Source: Cladorhizidae sp. MBARI D1340-BT2 (taxonomy: Eukaryota; Porifera; Demospongiae; Poecilosclerida; Cladorhizidae). From it: a DNA stretch of 64,000 nucleotides. The notes under the pieces were generated by a model. It did no database searches, was not told where the DNA came from, and saw nothing but the letters and a program-made list of their open reading frames with translations. A program made the translations under genes and the position numbers. Each line of letters starts with the position of its first letter. Position 1 is the stretch's first letter. The stretch is from positions 33,840,222 through 33,904,221 of the forward strand of contig JAQNBH010000003.1 of NCBI GenBank assembly GCA_028752905.1, given 5' to 3'. Shown here in pieces: positions 27,330 to 40,832 of the stretch.

Positions 27330-27753
27330 AGCTAACTCAGAGGCAACCACATGTCTCCCGCACAGACCTACTCCACCACTGGTGCCATGAGCTAACTCGG
27401 AGGCAACCAGATGTCTCCCATACACAGACCAACTCTACCACTGGTGCCATGAGTTAACTTAGAGACAACCACATGTCTCCCGTTCAGACCTATTCTCTCA
27501 CTGGTGCCATAAGCTAACTCAGAAGCAACCACATGTCTCCCGTACAGACCTACTCTCTCACTGGTGCCATGAGCTTACTCAGAGGCAACCACATGTCTCC
27601 CGTACAGACCTACTCTCTCACTGGTGCCATGAGCTAATTCAGAGGCAATCACATGTCTCCTGTACAGACCTACATGTACTCACTGGTGCCATGAACTATC
27701 TCAGAGGCAACCGCGTGTCTCCCATACAGACCTACACGGTCACTGGTGCCATG
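27330..27753. repeat. 424-bp duplicated unit, copy 1
   Basis: This run of seven monomers holds a CCCGCACAG monomer, the CCCATACACAG marker followed by ACCAACTC (27418), a TGAGTTAACT palindrome-like monomer, a CATAAGC monomer, a GCTTACTC monomer and the +2 form CCTACATGTACTCACTGG. The same series starts again 424 bp later. 424 is seven monomers plus 4 bp, the sum of the two 2-bp gains. Edges are approximate. Confidence 0.75.
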
Positions 27754-28177
27754 AGCTAACTCAGAGGCAACCACATGTCTCCCGCACAGACCTACTCTCC
27801 CACTGGTGCCATGAGCTAACTCGGAGGCAACCAGATGTCTCCCATACACAGACCAACTCTCTCACTGGTGCCATGAGTTAACTCAGAGACAACCACATGT
27901 CTCCCGTTCAGACCTATTCTCTCACTGGTGCCATAAGCTAACTCAGAAGCAACCACATGTCTCCCGTACAGACCTACTCTCTCACTGGTGCCATGAGCTT
28001 ACTCAGAGGCAACCACATGTCTCCCGTACAGACCTACTCTCTCACTGGTGCCATGAGCTAACTCAGAGGCAACCACATGTCTCCTGTACAGACCTACATG
28101 TACTCACTGGTGCCATGAACTATCTCAGAGGCAACCGCGTGTCTCCCATACAGACCTACACTGTCACTGGTGCCATG
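27754..28177. repeat. 424-bp duplicated unit, copy 2
   Basis: This copy repeats the preceding seven-monomer series, with the CCCATACACAG marker at 27842 and the +2 form near 28096. It differs at several bases, for example ACACTGTCAC here where the first copy has ACACGGTCAC. B-type sequence begins shortly after it, so this unit sits at the join between C-type and B-type blocks. Confidence 0.75.
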
Positions 28178-28214
28178 AGCTAACTCAGAGGCAACCACAT
28201 GTCTCCCGTACAGA

Positions 28215-30020
28215 CCTACTCTCTCACTGGTGCCATGAGCTAACTTAAATGCAACCACATGTCTCCCATACAGACCTACTCTCTCAATGGTGCCATGAGC
28301 TAACTCAGAGGCAACCACATGTCTCCCGTACAGACCTACTCTCCCACTGGTGCCATGAGCTAACTCAGAGGCAACCACATGTCTCCCGTACAGACCTACT
28401 CTCTCACTGGTGCCATGAGCTAACCCAGAGGCAACCACATGCCTCCCGTACAGACCTACTCTCTCATTGGTGCCATGAGCTAACTCAGAGGCAAACACAT
28501 GTCTCCCGCACAGACCTACTCTCCCACTGGTTCCATGAGCTAATTCAGAGGCAACCACATGTCTCCCGTACAGACCTACTCTCCCACTGGTGCCATGAGA
28601 TAACTTAGAGACAACCACATGTCTCCCGTTCAGACCTACTCTCTTACTGGTGCCATGAGCTATCTCAGAAGCAACAACATGTCTCCTGTACAGACCTACT
28701 CTCTCAGTGGTGCCATGAGCTAACTCAGAGGCAACCACATGTCTCCCGTACAGACCTACTCTCTCACTGGTGCCATGCGCTAACTCAGATGCAACCACAT
28801 GTCTCCCATACAGATCTACTCTCTCACTGGTGCCATGAGCTAACTCAGAGGCAACCACATGTCTCCCATACAGACCTACTCTCTCACTGGTGCCATGAGC
28901 TAACTCAGAGGCAACCACATGTCTCCCGTACAGACCTGCTCTCCCACTGGTGCCATGAGCTAACTCAGAGACAACCACATGTCTCCCTTACAGACCTATT
29001 CTCTCACTGGTGCCATGAGCTAACGAAGAGGCAACCACATGGCTCCCTTACAGACCTATTCTCTCACTGGTGCCATGAGCTAACTCAGAGGAAACCACAT
29101 GTCTCCTTTACAGACCTACTCTCTCACTGGTGCCATGAGCTAACTCAGAGGTGACTACATGTCTCCCGTACAGAGCTACTCTCTCACTGATGCCATGAGC
29201 TAACTGAGAGGCAACCACATGTCTCCCATACAGACCTACTCTCTCACTGGTGCCATGAGCTAACTCAGAGGCAACCACATGTCTCCCGTATAGACCTACT
29301 CTCCCACTGGTGCCATGAGCTAACTCAGAGGCAACCACATGTCTCCCGTACAGACCTACTCTCTCACTTGTGCCATGAGCTAACTTAGAGACAACCACAT
29401 GTCTCCCGTTCAGACCTATTCTCTCACTGGTGCCATGAGCTAACTCAGAGGCAACCACATATCTCCCGTACAGATCTACTCTCTCAGTGGTGCCATGAGC
29501 TAACTCAGAGGCAACCACATGTCTCCCGTACCGACCTACTCTCTCACTGGTGCCATGAGCTAACTCAGAGGCAACCACATGTCTCCTGTACAGACCTACT
29601 CTCTCACTGGTGCCATGAACAAACTCAGAGGCAACCACATGTCTCCTGTACAGACCTACTCTATCACTGATACCATGAGCTAACTCAGAGGCAACCACAT
29701 GTCTCCCATACAGACCTACTCACTGGTGCCATGAGCTAACTCAGAGGCAACCACGTGTCTCCCATACAGAAGTACTCTCTCACTGTTGCCATGAGCTAAC
29801 TCAGAAGCAACCACATGTCTTCTGTACAGACCTACTCTCTCACTGGTGCCATGAGAGGCAACCACATGTCTCCCGTACAGACCTACTCTCTCACTGGTGC
29901 CATGAGCTAACTCAGAGGCAACCACATGTCTCCTGTACAGACCTACTATCTCACTGGTGCCATGAGCTAACTCAGAGGCAACCACATGTCTCCTGTACAG
30001 ACCTACTCTCTCATTGGTAC
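28215..30020. repeat. B-type section, copy 3
   Basis: This matches the second B section at offset 13,986 (CTTAAATGCAACC at 28244, ACATGCCTCC near 28440) and the first at offset 19,273. It lacks two monomers and the GGCACAACC insertion found near 10188 and 15465. It keeps the 51-bp monomer (29804-29854). Unlike the other two B sections it is preceded by C-type rather than A-type sequence, so only part of the super-unit was copied or kept. Private changes include CATGGCTCCC at 29038 and CATACAGAAGTAC near 29764. Confidence 0.78.
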
Positions 30021-30859
30021 CATGAGCTAACTCAGAGGTAACCACATGTCTCCCGTAAGGCCTACTCTCTCACTGGTGCCATGAGCTAACTCAGAGGCAA
30101 CCACATGTCTGCTGGACAGACCTACTCTCTCACTGGTACCACGAGCTAACTCAGAGGCAACCACATGTCTCCCGTACAGACCTACTCTCTCACTGGTGCG
30201 ATGAGCTAACTCAGTGGCAACCACATGTCTCCCATACAGACCTACTCTCTCACTGGTACCATGAGCTAACTCAGAGGCAACCACATGTCTCCCATACAGA
30301 CCTACTCTCTCACTGGTGCCATGAGCTAACTCAGAAGCAACCACATGTCTCCCGTACAGAACTACTCTCTCACTGGTGCCATGAGCTAACTCAGAGGCAA
30401 CCACATTTCTCCCGTACAGACCTACTCTCTCACTGGTGCCATGAGCTAACTCAGAGGCAACCACATGTCTCCCGTACAGACCTACTCTCTCACTGGTGCC
30501 ATGAGCTAACTCTGAGTCAACCACATGTCTCCCGTACAGACCTACATGTACTCTCTCACTGGTGCCATGAGCTAACTCAGAGGCAACCACATGTCTCCCG
30601 TACAGACCTACTCTCTCACTGGTGCCATGAGCTAACTCAGATGCAACCACATGTCTCCCGTTCAGACCTACTCTCTCACTGGTGCCATAAGCTAACTCAG
30701 AGGCAACCACATGTCTCCGGTACAGACCTACTCTCTCAATGGTGCCATGAGCTAACTCAGAGGCAACCACATGTCTCCCGTACAGACCTACTCTCTCACT
30801 GGTGCCATGAGCTAACTCAGAGGCAACCACATGTCTCCCGCACAAACCTACTCTCCCAC
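30021..30859. repeat. C-type section following B copy 3
   Basis: It begins at the CCCGTAAGGCC deletion (30052) and TCTGCTGGACAG (30108) and continues through a CACATTTCTCCC monomer and the 6-bp insertion CCTACATGTACTCTC (30541). The order matches 10,871 onward, 16,118 onward, 42,078 onward and 46,192 onward. It then enters the 1,692-bp duplicated unit. There is no non-repeat sequence. Confidence 0.75.
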
Positions 30860-32482
30860 TGGTGCCATGAGCTAACTCGGAGGCAACCACATGTCTCCCA
30901 TACACAGACCTACTCTCCCACTGGTGCCATGAGCTAGCTCAGTGACAACCACATGTCTCCCGTTCAGACCTATTCTCTCACTGGTGCCATGAGCTAACTC
31001 AGAGGCAACCACATGTCTCCCGTACAGACCTACTCTCTCACTGGTGCCATGAGCTAACTCAGAGGCAACCACATGTCTCCCGTACAGACCTACTCTCTCA
31101 CTGGTGCCATGAGTTAACTCAGAGGCAACCACATGTCTCCTGTACAGACCTACATGTACTCACTGGTGCCATGAACTAACTCAGAGGCAACCACGTGCAT
31201 CCCATACAGACCTACACTGTCACTGGTGCCATGAGCTAACTCAGAGGCAACCACTTGTCTCCCGTACAGACCTACTCTCTCACTGATGCCATGAGCTAAC
31301 TCAGAGGCAACCACATTTCTCCCATACAGACCTACTCTCTCACTGGTGCCATGAGCTAACTCAGAGGCAACCACATGTCTCCCGTACAGACCTACTCTCT
31401 CACTGGTGCCATGAGCTAACTCAGAGTCAACCACATGTCTCCCGTAAGACCTACATGTACTCTCTCACTGGTGCCATGAGCTAACTCAGAGGCAACCACA
31501 TGTCTCCCGTACAGACCTACTCTCTCACTGGTGCCATGAGCTAACTCAGAGGCAACCACATGTCTCCCGTTCAGACCTACTCTCTCACTGGTGCCATGAG
31601 CTAACTCAGAGGCAACCACATGTCACCGGTACAGACCTACTCTCTCACTGGTGCCATGAGCTAATTCAGAGGCAACCACATGTCTCCCGTACAGACCTAC
31701 TCTCTCACTGGTGCCATGAGCTAACTCAGAGGCAACCACATGTCTCCAGTACAGACCTACTCTCTCACTGGTGCCATGAGCTAACTCAGAGGCAACCACA
31801 TGTCTCCCGTACAGACCTAATTCTCACTGGTACCATGAGCTAACTCAGAGGCAACCACATGTCTCCCGTACAGACCTACTCACTCACTGGTGCCATGAGC
31901 TAACTCAGAGTCAACCACATGTCTCCCGTACAGACCTACTCTCTCACTGGTGCCATGCGCTAACTCAGAGGCAAGCACATGTCTCCCGTAGAGACCTACT
32001 CTCTCACTGGTACCATGAGCTAACTCAGAGGCAACCACATGTCTCCCGTACAGACCTACTCTCTCACTGGTGCCATGAGCTAACTCAAAGGCAACCACAT
32101 GTCTCCCGTACAGACCTACTCTCTCACTGGTGCCATGAGCTAACTCAGAGGCAACCACATGTCTCCCGTATAGATCTACTCTCTCACTGGTGCCATGAGC
32201 TAACTCAGAGGCAACCAGATGTCTCCCGTACAGACCTACTCTCTCACTGGTGCCATGAGCTAACTCAGAGGCAACCATATGTCTCCGGTACAGACCTACT
32301 CTCTCACTGGTGCCATGAGCTAACTCAGAGGCAACCACATGTCTCCCGCACAGACCTACTCTCCCACTGGTGCCATGAGCTAACTCGGAGGCAACCAGAT
32401 GTCTCCCATACACAGACCAACTCTCCCACTGGTGCCTTGAGTTAACTCAGAGACAACCACATGTCTCCCGTTCAGACCTACT
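30860..32482. repeat. 1,692-bp spaced duplication, copy 1
   Basis: Matched by 32552-34174 at offset 1,692. Shared markers are CCCATACACAGACC (30898), CAGTGACAACC (30950), CACGTGCATCCC (31192), CACTTGTCTCCC (31252), CCGTAAGACC (31442), CATGTCACCGG (31620) and CCTAATTCTCACTGG (31817). The short spacer between the copies (about 32483-32551) is itself a repeat of the CCCGCACAG and CCCATACACAG monomers just before it. Confidence 0.8.
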
Positions 32483-32551
32483 CTCCCACTGGTGCCATGA
32501 GCTAACTCGGAGGCAACCAGATGTCTCCCATACACAGACCAACTCTCCCAC

Positions 32552-34174
32552 TGGTGCCATGAGCTAACTCGGTGGCAACCACATGTCTCCCATACACAGA
32601 CCTACTCTCCCACTGGTGCCATGAGCTAGCTCAGTGACAACCACATGTCTCCCGTTCAGACCTATTCTCTCACTGGTGCCATGAGCTAACTCAGAGGCAA
32701 CCACATGTCTCCCGTACAGACCTACTCTCTCACTGGTGCCATGAGCTAACTCAGAGGCAACCACATGTCTCCCGTACAGACCTACTCTCTCACTGGTGCC
32801 ATGAGTTAACTCAGAGGCAACCACATGTCTCCTGTACAGACCTACATGTACTCACTGGTGCCATGAACTAACTCAGAGGCAACCACGTGCATCCCATACA
32901 GACCTACACTGTCACTGGTGCCATGAGCTAACTCAGAGGCAACCACTTGTCTCCCGTACAGACCTACTCTCTCACTGATGCCATGAGCTAACTCAGAGGC
33001 AACCACATTTCTCCTGTACAGACCTACTCTCTCACTGGTGACATGAGCTAACTCAGAGGCAACCACATGTCTCCCGTACAGACCTACTCTCTCACTGGTG
33101 CCATGAGCTAACTCAGAGTCAACCACATGTCTCCCGTAAGACCTACATGTACTCTCTCACTGGTGCCATGAGCTAACTCAGAGGCAACCACATGTCTCCC
33201 GTACAGACCTACTCTCTCACTGGTGCCATGAGCTAACTCAGAGGCAACCACATGTCTCCCGTTCAGACCTACTCTCTCACTGGTGCCATGAGCTAACTCA
33301 GAGGCAACCACATGTCACCGGTACAGACCTACTCTCTCACTGGTGCCATGAGCTAATTCAGAGGCAACCACATGTCTCCCGTACAGACCTACTCTCTCAC
33401 TGGTGCCATGAGCTAACTCAGAGGCAACCACATGTCTCCAGTACAGACCTACTCTCTCACTGGTGCCATGAGCTAACTCAGAGGCAACCACATGTCTCCC
33501 GTACAGACCTAATTCTCACTGGTGCCATGAGCTAACTCAGAGGCAACCACATGTCTCCCGTACAGACCTACTCTCTCACTGGTGCCATGAGCTAACTCAG
33601 AGTCAACCACATGTCTCCCGTACAGACCTACTCTCTCACTGGTGCCATGCGCTAACTCAGAGGCAACCACATGTCTCCCGTAGAGACCTACTCTCTCACT
33701 GGTACCATGAGCTAACTCAGAGGCAACCACATGTCTCCCGTACAGACCTACTCTCTCACTGGTGCCATGAGCTAACTCAGAGGCAACCACATGTCTCCCG
33801 TACAGACCTACTCTCTCACTGGTGCCATGAGCTAACTCAGAGGCAACCACATGTCTCCCGTATAGATCTACTCTCTCACTGGTGCCATGAGCTAACTCAG
33901 AGGCAACCAGATGTCTCCCGCACAGACCTACTCTCTCACTGGTGCCATGAGCTAACTCAGAGGCAACCATATGTCTCCGGTACAGACCTACTCTCTCACT
34001 GGTGCCATGAGCTAACTCAGAGGCAACCACATGTCTCCCGCACAGACCTACTCTCCCACTGGTGCCATGAGCTAACTCGGAGGCAACCAGATGTCTCCCA
34101 TACACAGACCAACTCTCCCACTGGTGCCTTGAGTTAACTCAGAGACAACCACATGTCTCCCGTTCAGACCTATT
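32552..34174. repeat. 1,692-bp spaced duplication, copy 2
   Basis: This second copy keeps the same rare monomers, including CACGTGCATCCC (32884) and CATGTCACCGG (33312). Differences are few: CACATTTCTCCTG at 33004 against CCCAT in copy 1, and loss of AAGCACATG seen at 31974. The shared right edge falls where copy 1 reads CCTACTCTCCCAC and copy 2 reads CCTATTCTCACAC. Confidence 0.8.
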
Positions 34175-35522
34175 CTCACACTGGTGCCATAAGCTAACTC
34201 AGAAGCAACCACATGTCTCCAGTACAGACCTACTCTCTCACTGGTGCCATGAGCTTACTCAGAGGCAACCACATGTCTCCCGTACAGACCTACTCTCTCA
34301 CTGGTGCCATGAGCTAACTCAGAGGCAACCACATGTCTCCTGTACAGACCTACATGTACTCACTGATGCCATGAACTATCTCAGAGGCAACCACGTGTCT
34401 CCCATACAGACCTACACTGTCACTGGTGCCATGAGCTAATTCAGAGGCAACCACATGTCTCCCGTACAGACCTACTCTCTCACTGATGCCATGAGCTAAC
34501 TCAGAGGCAACGACATGTCTCCCGTACAGACCTACTCTCTCACTGGTGCCATGAGCTAACTCAGAGTCAACCACATGTCTCCCGTAAGACCTACATGTAC
34601 TCTCTCACTGGTGCCATGAGCTAACTCAGAGGCAACCACATGTCTCCCGTACAGACCTACTCTCTCACTGGTGCCATGAGCTAATTCAGAGGCAACCACA
34701 TGTCTCCCGTACAGACCTACTCTCTCACTGGTGCCATGAGCTAACTCAGAGGCAACCACATGTCTCCAGTACAGACCTACTCTCTCACTGGTGCCATGAG
34801 CTAACTCAAAGGCAACCACATGTCTCCCGTACAGACCTACTCTCTCACTGGTGCCATGAGCTAACTCAGAGGCAACCACATGTCTCCCGTATAGATCTAC
34901 TCTCTCACTGGTGCCATGAGCTAACTCAGAGGCAACCAGATGTCTCCCGTACAGACCTACTCTCTCACTGATGCCATGAGCTAATTCAGAGGCAACCATA
35001 TGTCTCCGGTACAGACCTACTCTCTCACTGGTGCCATGAGCTAACTCAGAGGCAACCACATGTCTCCCGCACAGACCTACTCTCCCACTGGTGCCATGAG
35101 CTAACTCGGAGGCAACCAGATGTCTCCCATACACAGACCAACTCTCCCACTGGTGCTTTGAGTTAACTCAGAGACAACCACATGTCTCCCGTTCAGACCT
35201 ATTCTCTCACTGGTGCCATAAGCTAACTCAGAAGCAACCACATGTCTCCAATACAGACCTACTCTCTCACTGGTGCCATGAGCTTACTCAGAGGCAACCA
35301 CATGTCTCCCGTACAGACCTACTCTCTCACTGGTGCCATGAGCTAACTCAGAGGCAACCACATGTCTCCTGTACAGACCTACATGTACTCACTGGTGCCA
35401 TGAACTATCTCAGAGGCAACCACGTGTCTCCCATACAGACCTACTCTGTCACTGGTGCCATGAGCTAACTCAGAGGCAACCACATGTCTCCCGTACAGAC
35501 CTACTCTCTCACTGATGCCATA
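33801..35522. repeat. 1,029-bp repeat, overlapping the previous unit
   Basis: From about 33801 the sequence recurs at offset 1,029: the CCGTATAGATC monomer at 33859 pairs with 34888, the CCCATACACAG marker at 34098 with 35127, and the CATGAACTATCTC monomer near 34370 with 35399. The second copy is cut short at about 35522 by the start of the 2,655-bp block. This nesting shows that duplications of different length were laid over one another. Confidence 0.7.
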
Positions 35523-38177
35523 AGCTAACTCAGAGGCAACCACATGTCTCCTGTACAGACCTACTCTCTCACTGGTGCCATGAGCTAACTCAGAGGCAAC
35601 CACATGTCTCCCGTACAGACCTACTCTCTCTCTGGTGCCATGAGCTAACTCAGAGTCAACCACATGTCACCCATACAGACCTACATGTACTCTCTCACAG
35701 GTGCCATGAGCTAACTCAGAGGCAACCACATGTCTCCCGTACAGACCTACTCTCTCACTGGTGCCATGAGCTAACTCAGAGGCAACCACATGTCTCCCGT
35801 TCAGACCTACTCTCTCACTGGTGCCATGAGCTAACTCAGAGGCAACCACATGTCTCCCGTTCAGACCTACTCTCTCACTGGTGCCATGAGCTAACTCAGA
35901 GGCAACCACATGTCTCCGGTACAGACCTACTCTCTCACTGGTGCCATGAGCTAACTCAGAGGCAACCACATGTCTCCCGTACAGACCTACTCTCTCACTG
36001 GTGCCATGAGCTAACTCAGAGGCAACCACATGTCTCCAATACAGACCTACTCTCTCACTGGTGCCATGAGCTAACTCAGAGGTAACCACATATCTCCCGT
36101 GCAGACCTACTACTCACTGGTGCCATGAGCTAACTCAGAGGCAACCACATGTCTCCCGTACTGACCTACTCTCTCACTGGTGCCATGCGCTAACTCAGAG
36201 GCAACCACATGTCTTCCGTAGAGACCTACTCTCTCACTGGTACCATGAGCTAACTCAGAGGCAACCACATGTCTCCTGTACAGACCTACTCTCTCACTGG
36301 TGCCATGAGCTAACTCAGAGGCAACCACATGTCTCCCGTACAGACCTACTCTCTCACTGGTGCCATGAGCTAACTCAGAGGCAACCACATGTCTCCCGTA
36401 CAGACCTACTCTCTCACTGGTGCCATGCGCTAACTCAGATTCAACCACATGTCTCCCGTACAGACCTACTCTCTCACTGGTGCCATGAGCTAACTCAGAG
36501 GCAACCACATGTCTCCAGTACAGACCTACTCTCTCACTGGTGCCATGAGCTAACTCAGAGGCAACCACATGTCTCCCGTACAGACCTACTCTCTCATTGG
36601 TGCCATGAGCTAACTCAGAGGCAACCACATGTCTCCCGTACAGACCTACTCTCTCACTGGTGCCATAAGCTAACTCAGAGGCAACCACATGTCTCCCGTA
36701 CAGACCTACTCTCTCACTGGTGCCATGAGCTAACTCAGAGTCAACCACATGTCTCCCGTACAGACCTACTCTCTCACTGGTGCCATGAGCTAACTCAGAG
36801 GCAACCACATGTCTTCCGTACAGACCTACTCTCTCACTGGTGCCATGCGCTAACTCAGAGGCAATCACATGTCTCCCGTACAGACCTACTCTCTCACTGG
36901 TGCCATGAGCTAACTCAGAGGCAACCAAATGTCTCCGGTACAGACCTACTCTCTCACTGGTGCCATGAGCTAACTCAGAGGCAACCACATGTCTCCAGTA
37001 CAGACCTACTCTCTCACTGGTGCCATGAGCTAACTCAGAGGCAACCACATGTCTCCAGTACAGACATACATTGTACTCTCTCACTGGTGACATGAGCTAA
37101 CTCAGAGGCAACCACATGTCTCCTGTACAGACCTACTCTCTCACCGGTGCCATTAGCTAACTCAGAGGCAACCACATGTCTCCCGTACAGACCTATGTAC
37201 TCTCTCACTGGTGCCATGAGCTAACTCAGAGGCAACCACATGTCTCCCGTACAGACCTACTCTCTCACTGGTGCCATGCGCTAACTCAGAGGCAACCACA
37301 TGTCTCCCGTACAGACCTACTCTCTCACTGGTGCCATGAGCTAACTCAGAGGCAACCACATGTCTCCCGTACAGACCTACTCTCTCACTGGTGCCATGAG
37401 CTAACTCAGAGGCAATTACATGTCTCCTGTACAGACCTACTCTCTCACTGTTGCCATGAGCTAACTCAGAGGCAACCACATGTCTCCTGTACAGACCTAC
37501 TCTCTCACTGGTGCCATGAGCTAACTCAGAGGCAACCACATGTCTCCCGTACAGACCTACTCTCTCACTGGTGCCATGAGCTAACTCAGAGGCAACCACA
37601 TGTCTCCCGTACAGACCTACTCTGTCACTGGTGCCATGAGCTAACTAAGAGGCAACCACATGTCTCCCGTACAGACCTACTCTGTCACTGGTGCCATGAG
37701 CTAACTAAGAGGCAACCACATGTCTCCCGTACAGACCTACTCTCTCACTGGTGCCATTAGCTAACTCAGAGACAACCACATGTCTCCTGTACAGACCTAC
37801 TCTCTCACTGGTGCCATGAGCTAACTCAGAGGCAACCACATGTCTCCCGCATAGACCTACCCTCCCACTGGTGCAATGAGCTAACTCAGAGGTAACCACA
37901 TGTCCCCATACAGACCTACTCTCCCACTGGTGCCATGAGCTAACTCAGAGACAAGCACATGTCTCCCGTTCAGACCTACTCTCTCACTGGTGCCATGAGC
38001 TAACTCAGAGGCAACCACATGTCTCCCGTACAGACCTACTCTCTCACTGGTGCAATGAGCTAACTCAGAGGCAACCACATGTCTCCCGTACAGACCTACT
38101 CTCTCACTGGTGCCATGAGCTAACTCAGAGGCAACCACATGTCTCCTGTACAGACCTACTCTCTCACTGGTGCCATG
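35523..38177. repeat. 2,655-bp identical duplication, copy 1
   Basis: This matches 38178-40832 at offset 2,655. At the left edge, 35522 is A where 38177 is G, and the monomer before it differs at two more bases. Inside I saw no difference at the places compared, including the odd monomers GTCACCCATACAG (35667), CCTACTACTCACTGG (36107), CAGATTCAACC (36436), ATACATTGTACTC (37066), GGCAATTACATG (37411) and CATGTCCCCATAC (37900). It contains 1-, 4-, 6- and 7-bp length variants, so keeping one constant offset throughout is strong evidence of recent copying. Confidence 0.93.
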
Positions 38178-40832
38178 AGCTAACTCAGAGGCAACCACAT
38201 GTCTCCTGTACAGACCTACTCTCTCACTGGTGCCATGAGCTAACTCAGAGGCAACCACATGTCTCCCGTACAGACCTACTCTCTCTCTGGTGCCATGAGC
38301 TAACTCAGAGTCAACCACATGTCACCCATACAGACCTACATGTACTCTCTCACAGGTGCCATGAGCTAACTCAGAGGCAACCACATGTCTCCCGTACAGA
38401 CCTACTCTCTCACTGGTGCCATGAGCTAACTCAGAGGCAACCACATGTCTCCCGTTCAGACCTACTCTCTCACTGGTGCCATGAGCTAACTCAGAGGCAA
38501 CCACATGTCTCCCGTTCAGACCTACTCTCTCACTGGTGCCATGAGCTAACTCAGAGGCAACCACATGTCTCCGGTACAGACCTACTCTCTCACTGGTGCC
38601 ATGAGCTAACTCAGAGGCAACCACATGTCTCCCGTACAGACCTACTCTCTCACTGGTGCCATGAGCTAACTCAGAGGCAACCACATGTCTCCAATACAGA
38701 CCTACTCTCTCACTGGTGCCATGAGCTAACTCAGAGGTAACCACATATCTCCCGTGCAGACCTACTACTCACTGGTGCCATGAGCTAACTCAGAGGCAAC
38801 CACATGTCTCCCGTACTGACCTACTCTCTCACTGGTGCCATGCGCTAACTCAGAGGCAACCACATGTCTTCCGTAGAGACCTACTCTCTCACTGGTACCA
38901 TGAGCTAACTCAGAGGCAACCACATGTCTCCTGTACAGACCTACTCTCTCACTGGTGCCATGAGCTAACTCAGAGGCAACCACATGTCTCCCGTACAGAC
39001 CTACTCTCTCACTGGTGCCATGAGCTAACTCAGAGGCAACCACATGTCTCCCGTACAGACCTACTCTCTCACTGGTGCCATGCGCTAACTCAGATTCAAC
39101 CACATGTCTCCCGTACAGACCTACTCTCTCACTGGTGCCATGAGCTAACTCAGAGGCAACCACATGTCTCCAGTACAGACCTACTCTCTCACTGGTGCCA
39201 TGAGCTAACTCAGAGGCAACCACATGTCTCCCGTACAGACCTACTCTCTCATTGGTGCCATGAGCTAACTCAGAGGCAACCACATGTCTCCCGTACAGAC
39301 CTACTCTCTCACTGGTGCCATAAGCTAACTCAGAGGCAACCACATGTCTCCCGTACAGACCTACTCTCTCACTGGTGCCATGAGCTAACTCAGAGTCAAC
39401 CACATGTCTCCCGTACAGACCTACTCTCTCACTGGTGCCATGAGCTAACTCAGAGGCAACCACATGTCTTCCGTACAGACCTACTCTCTCACTGGTGCCA
39501 TGCGCTAACTCAGAGGCAATCACATGTCTCCCGTACAGACCTACTCTCTCACTGGTGCCATGAGCTAACTCAGAGGCAACCAAATGTCTCCGGTACAGAC
39601 CTACTCTCTCACTGGTGCCATGAGCTAACTCAGAGGCAACCACATGTCTCCAGTACAGACCTACTCTCTCACTGGTGCCATGAGCTAACTCAGAGGCAAC
39701 CACATGTCTCCAGTACAGACATACATTGTACTCTCTCACTGGTGACATGAGCTAACTCAGAGGCAACCACATGTCTCCTGTACAGACCTACTCTCTCACC
39801 GGTGCCATTAGCTAACTCAGAGGCAACCACATGTCTCCCGTACAGACCTATGTACTCTCTCACTGGTGCCATGAGCTAACTCAGAGGCAACCACATGTCT
39901 CCCGTACAGACCTACTCTCTCACTGGTGCCATGCGCTAACTCAGAGGCAACCACATGTCTCCCGTACAGACCTACTCTCTCACTGGTGCCATGAGCTAAC
40001 TCAGAGGCAACCACATGTCTCCCGTACAGACCTACTCTCTCACTGGTGCCATGAGCTAACTCAGAGGCAATTACATGTCTCCTGTACAGACCTACTCTCT
40101 CACTGTTGCCATGAGCTAACTCAGAGGCAACCACATGTCTCCTGTACAGACCTACTCTCTCACTGGTGCCATGAGCTAACTCAGAGGCAACCACATGTCT
40201 CCCGTACAGACCTACTCTCTCACTGGTGCCATGAGCTAACTCAGAGGCAACCACATGTCTCCCGTACAGACCTACTCTGTCACTGGTGCCATGAGCTAAC
40301 TAAGAGGCAACCACATGTCTCCCGTACAGACCTACTCTGTCACTGGTGCCATGAGCTAACTAAGAGGCAACCACATGTCTCCCGTACAGACCTACTCTCT
40401 CACTGGTGCCATTAGCTAACTCAGAGACAACCACATGTCTCCTGTACAGACCTACTCTCTCACTGGTGCCATGAGCTAACTCAGAGGCAACCACATGTCT
40501 CCCGCATAGACCTACCCTCCCACTGGTGCAATGAGCTAACTCAGAGGTAACCACATGTCCCCATACAGACCTACTCTCCCACTGGTGCCATGAGCTAACT
40601 CAGAGACAAGCACATGTCTCCCGTTCAGACCTACTCTCTCACTGGTGCCATGAGCTAACTCAGAGGCAACCACATGTCTCCCGTACAGACCTACTCTCTC
40701 ACTGGTGCAATGAGCTAACTCAGAGGCAACCACATGTCTCCCGTACAGACCTACTCTCTCACTGGTGCCATGAGCTAACTCAGAGGCAACCACATGTCTC
40801 CTGTACAGACCTACTCTCTCACTGGTGCCATG
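38178..40832. repeat. 2,655-bp identical duplication, copy 2
   Basis: This is the exact head-to-tail repeat of 35523-38177. It ends where 40833 is A (CATGAACTAAC) against G at 38178. The perfectly abutting edges are what a single unequal exchange, or an assembly duplication, would produce. Read depth over both copies would tell these apart. A monomer with a unique 19-bp deletion lies 33 bp beyond the right edge. Confidence 0.93.
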
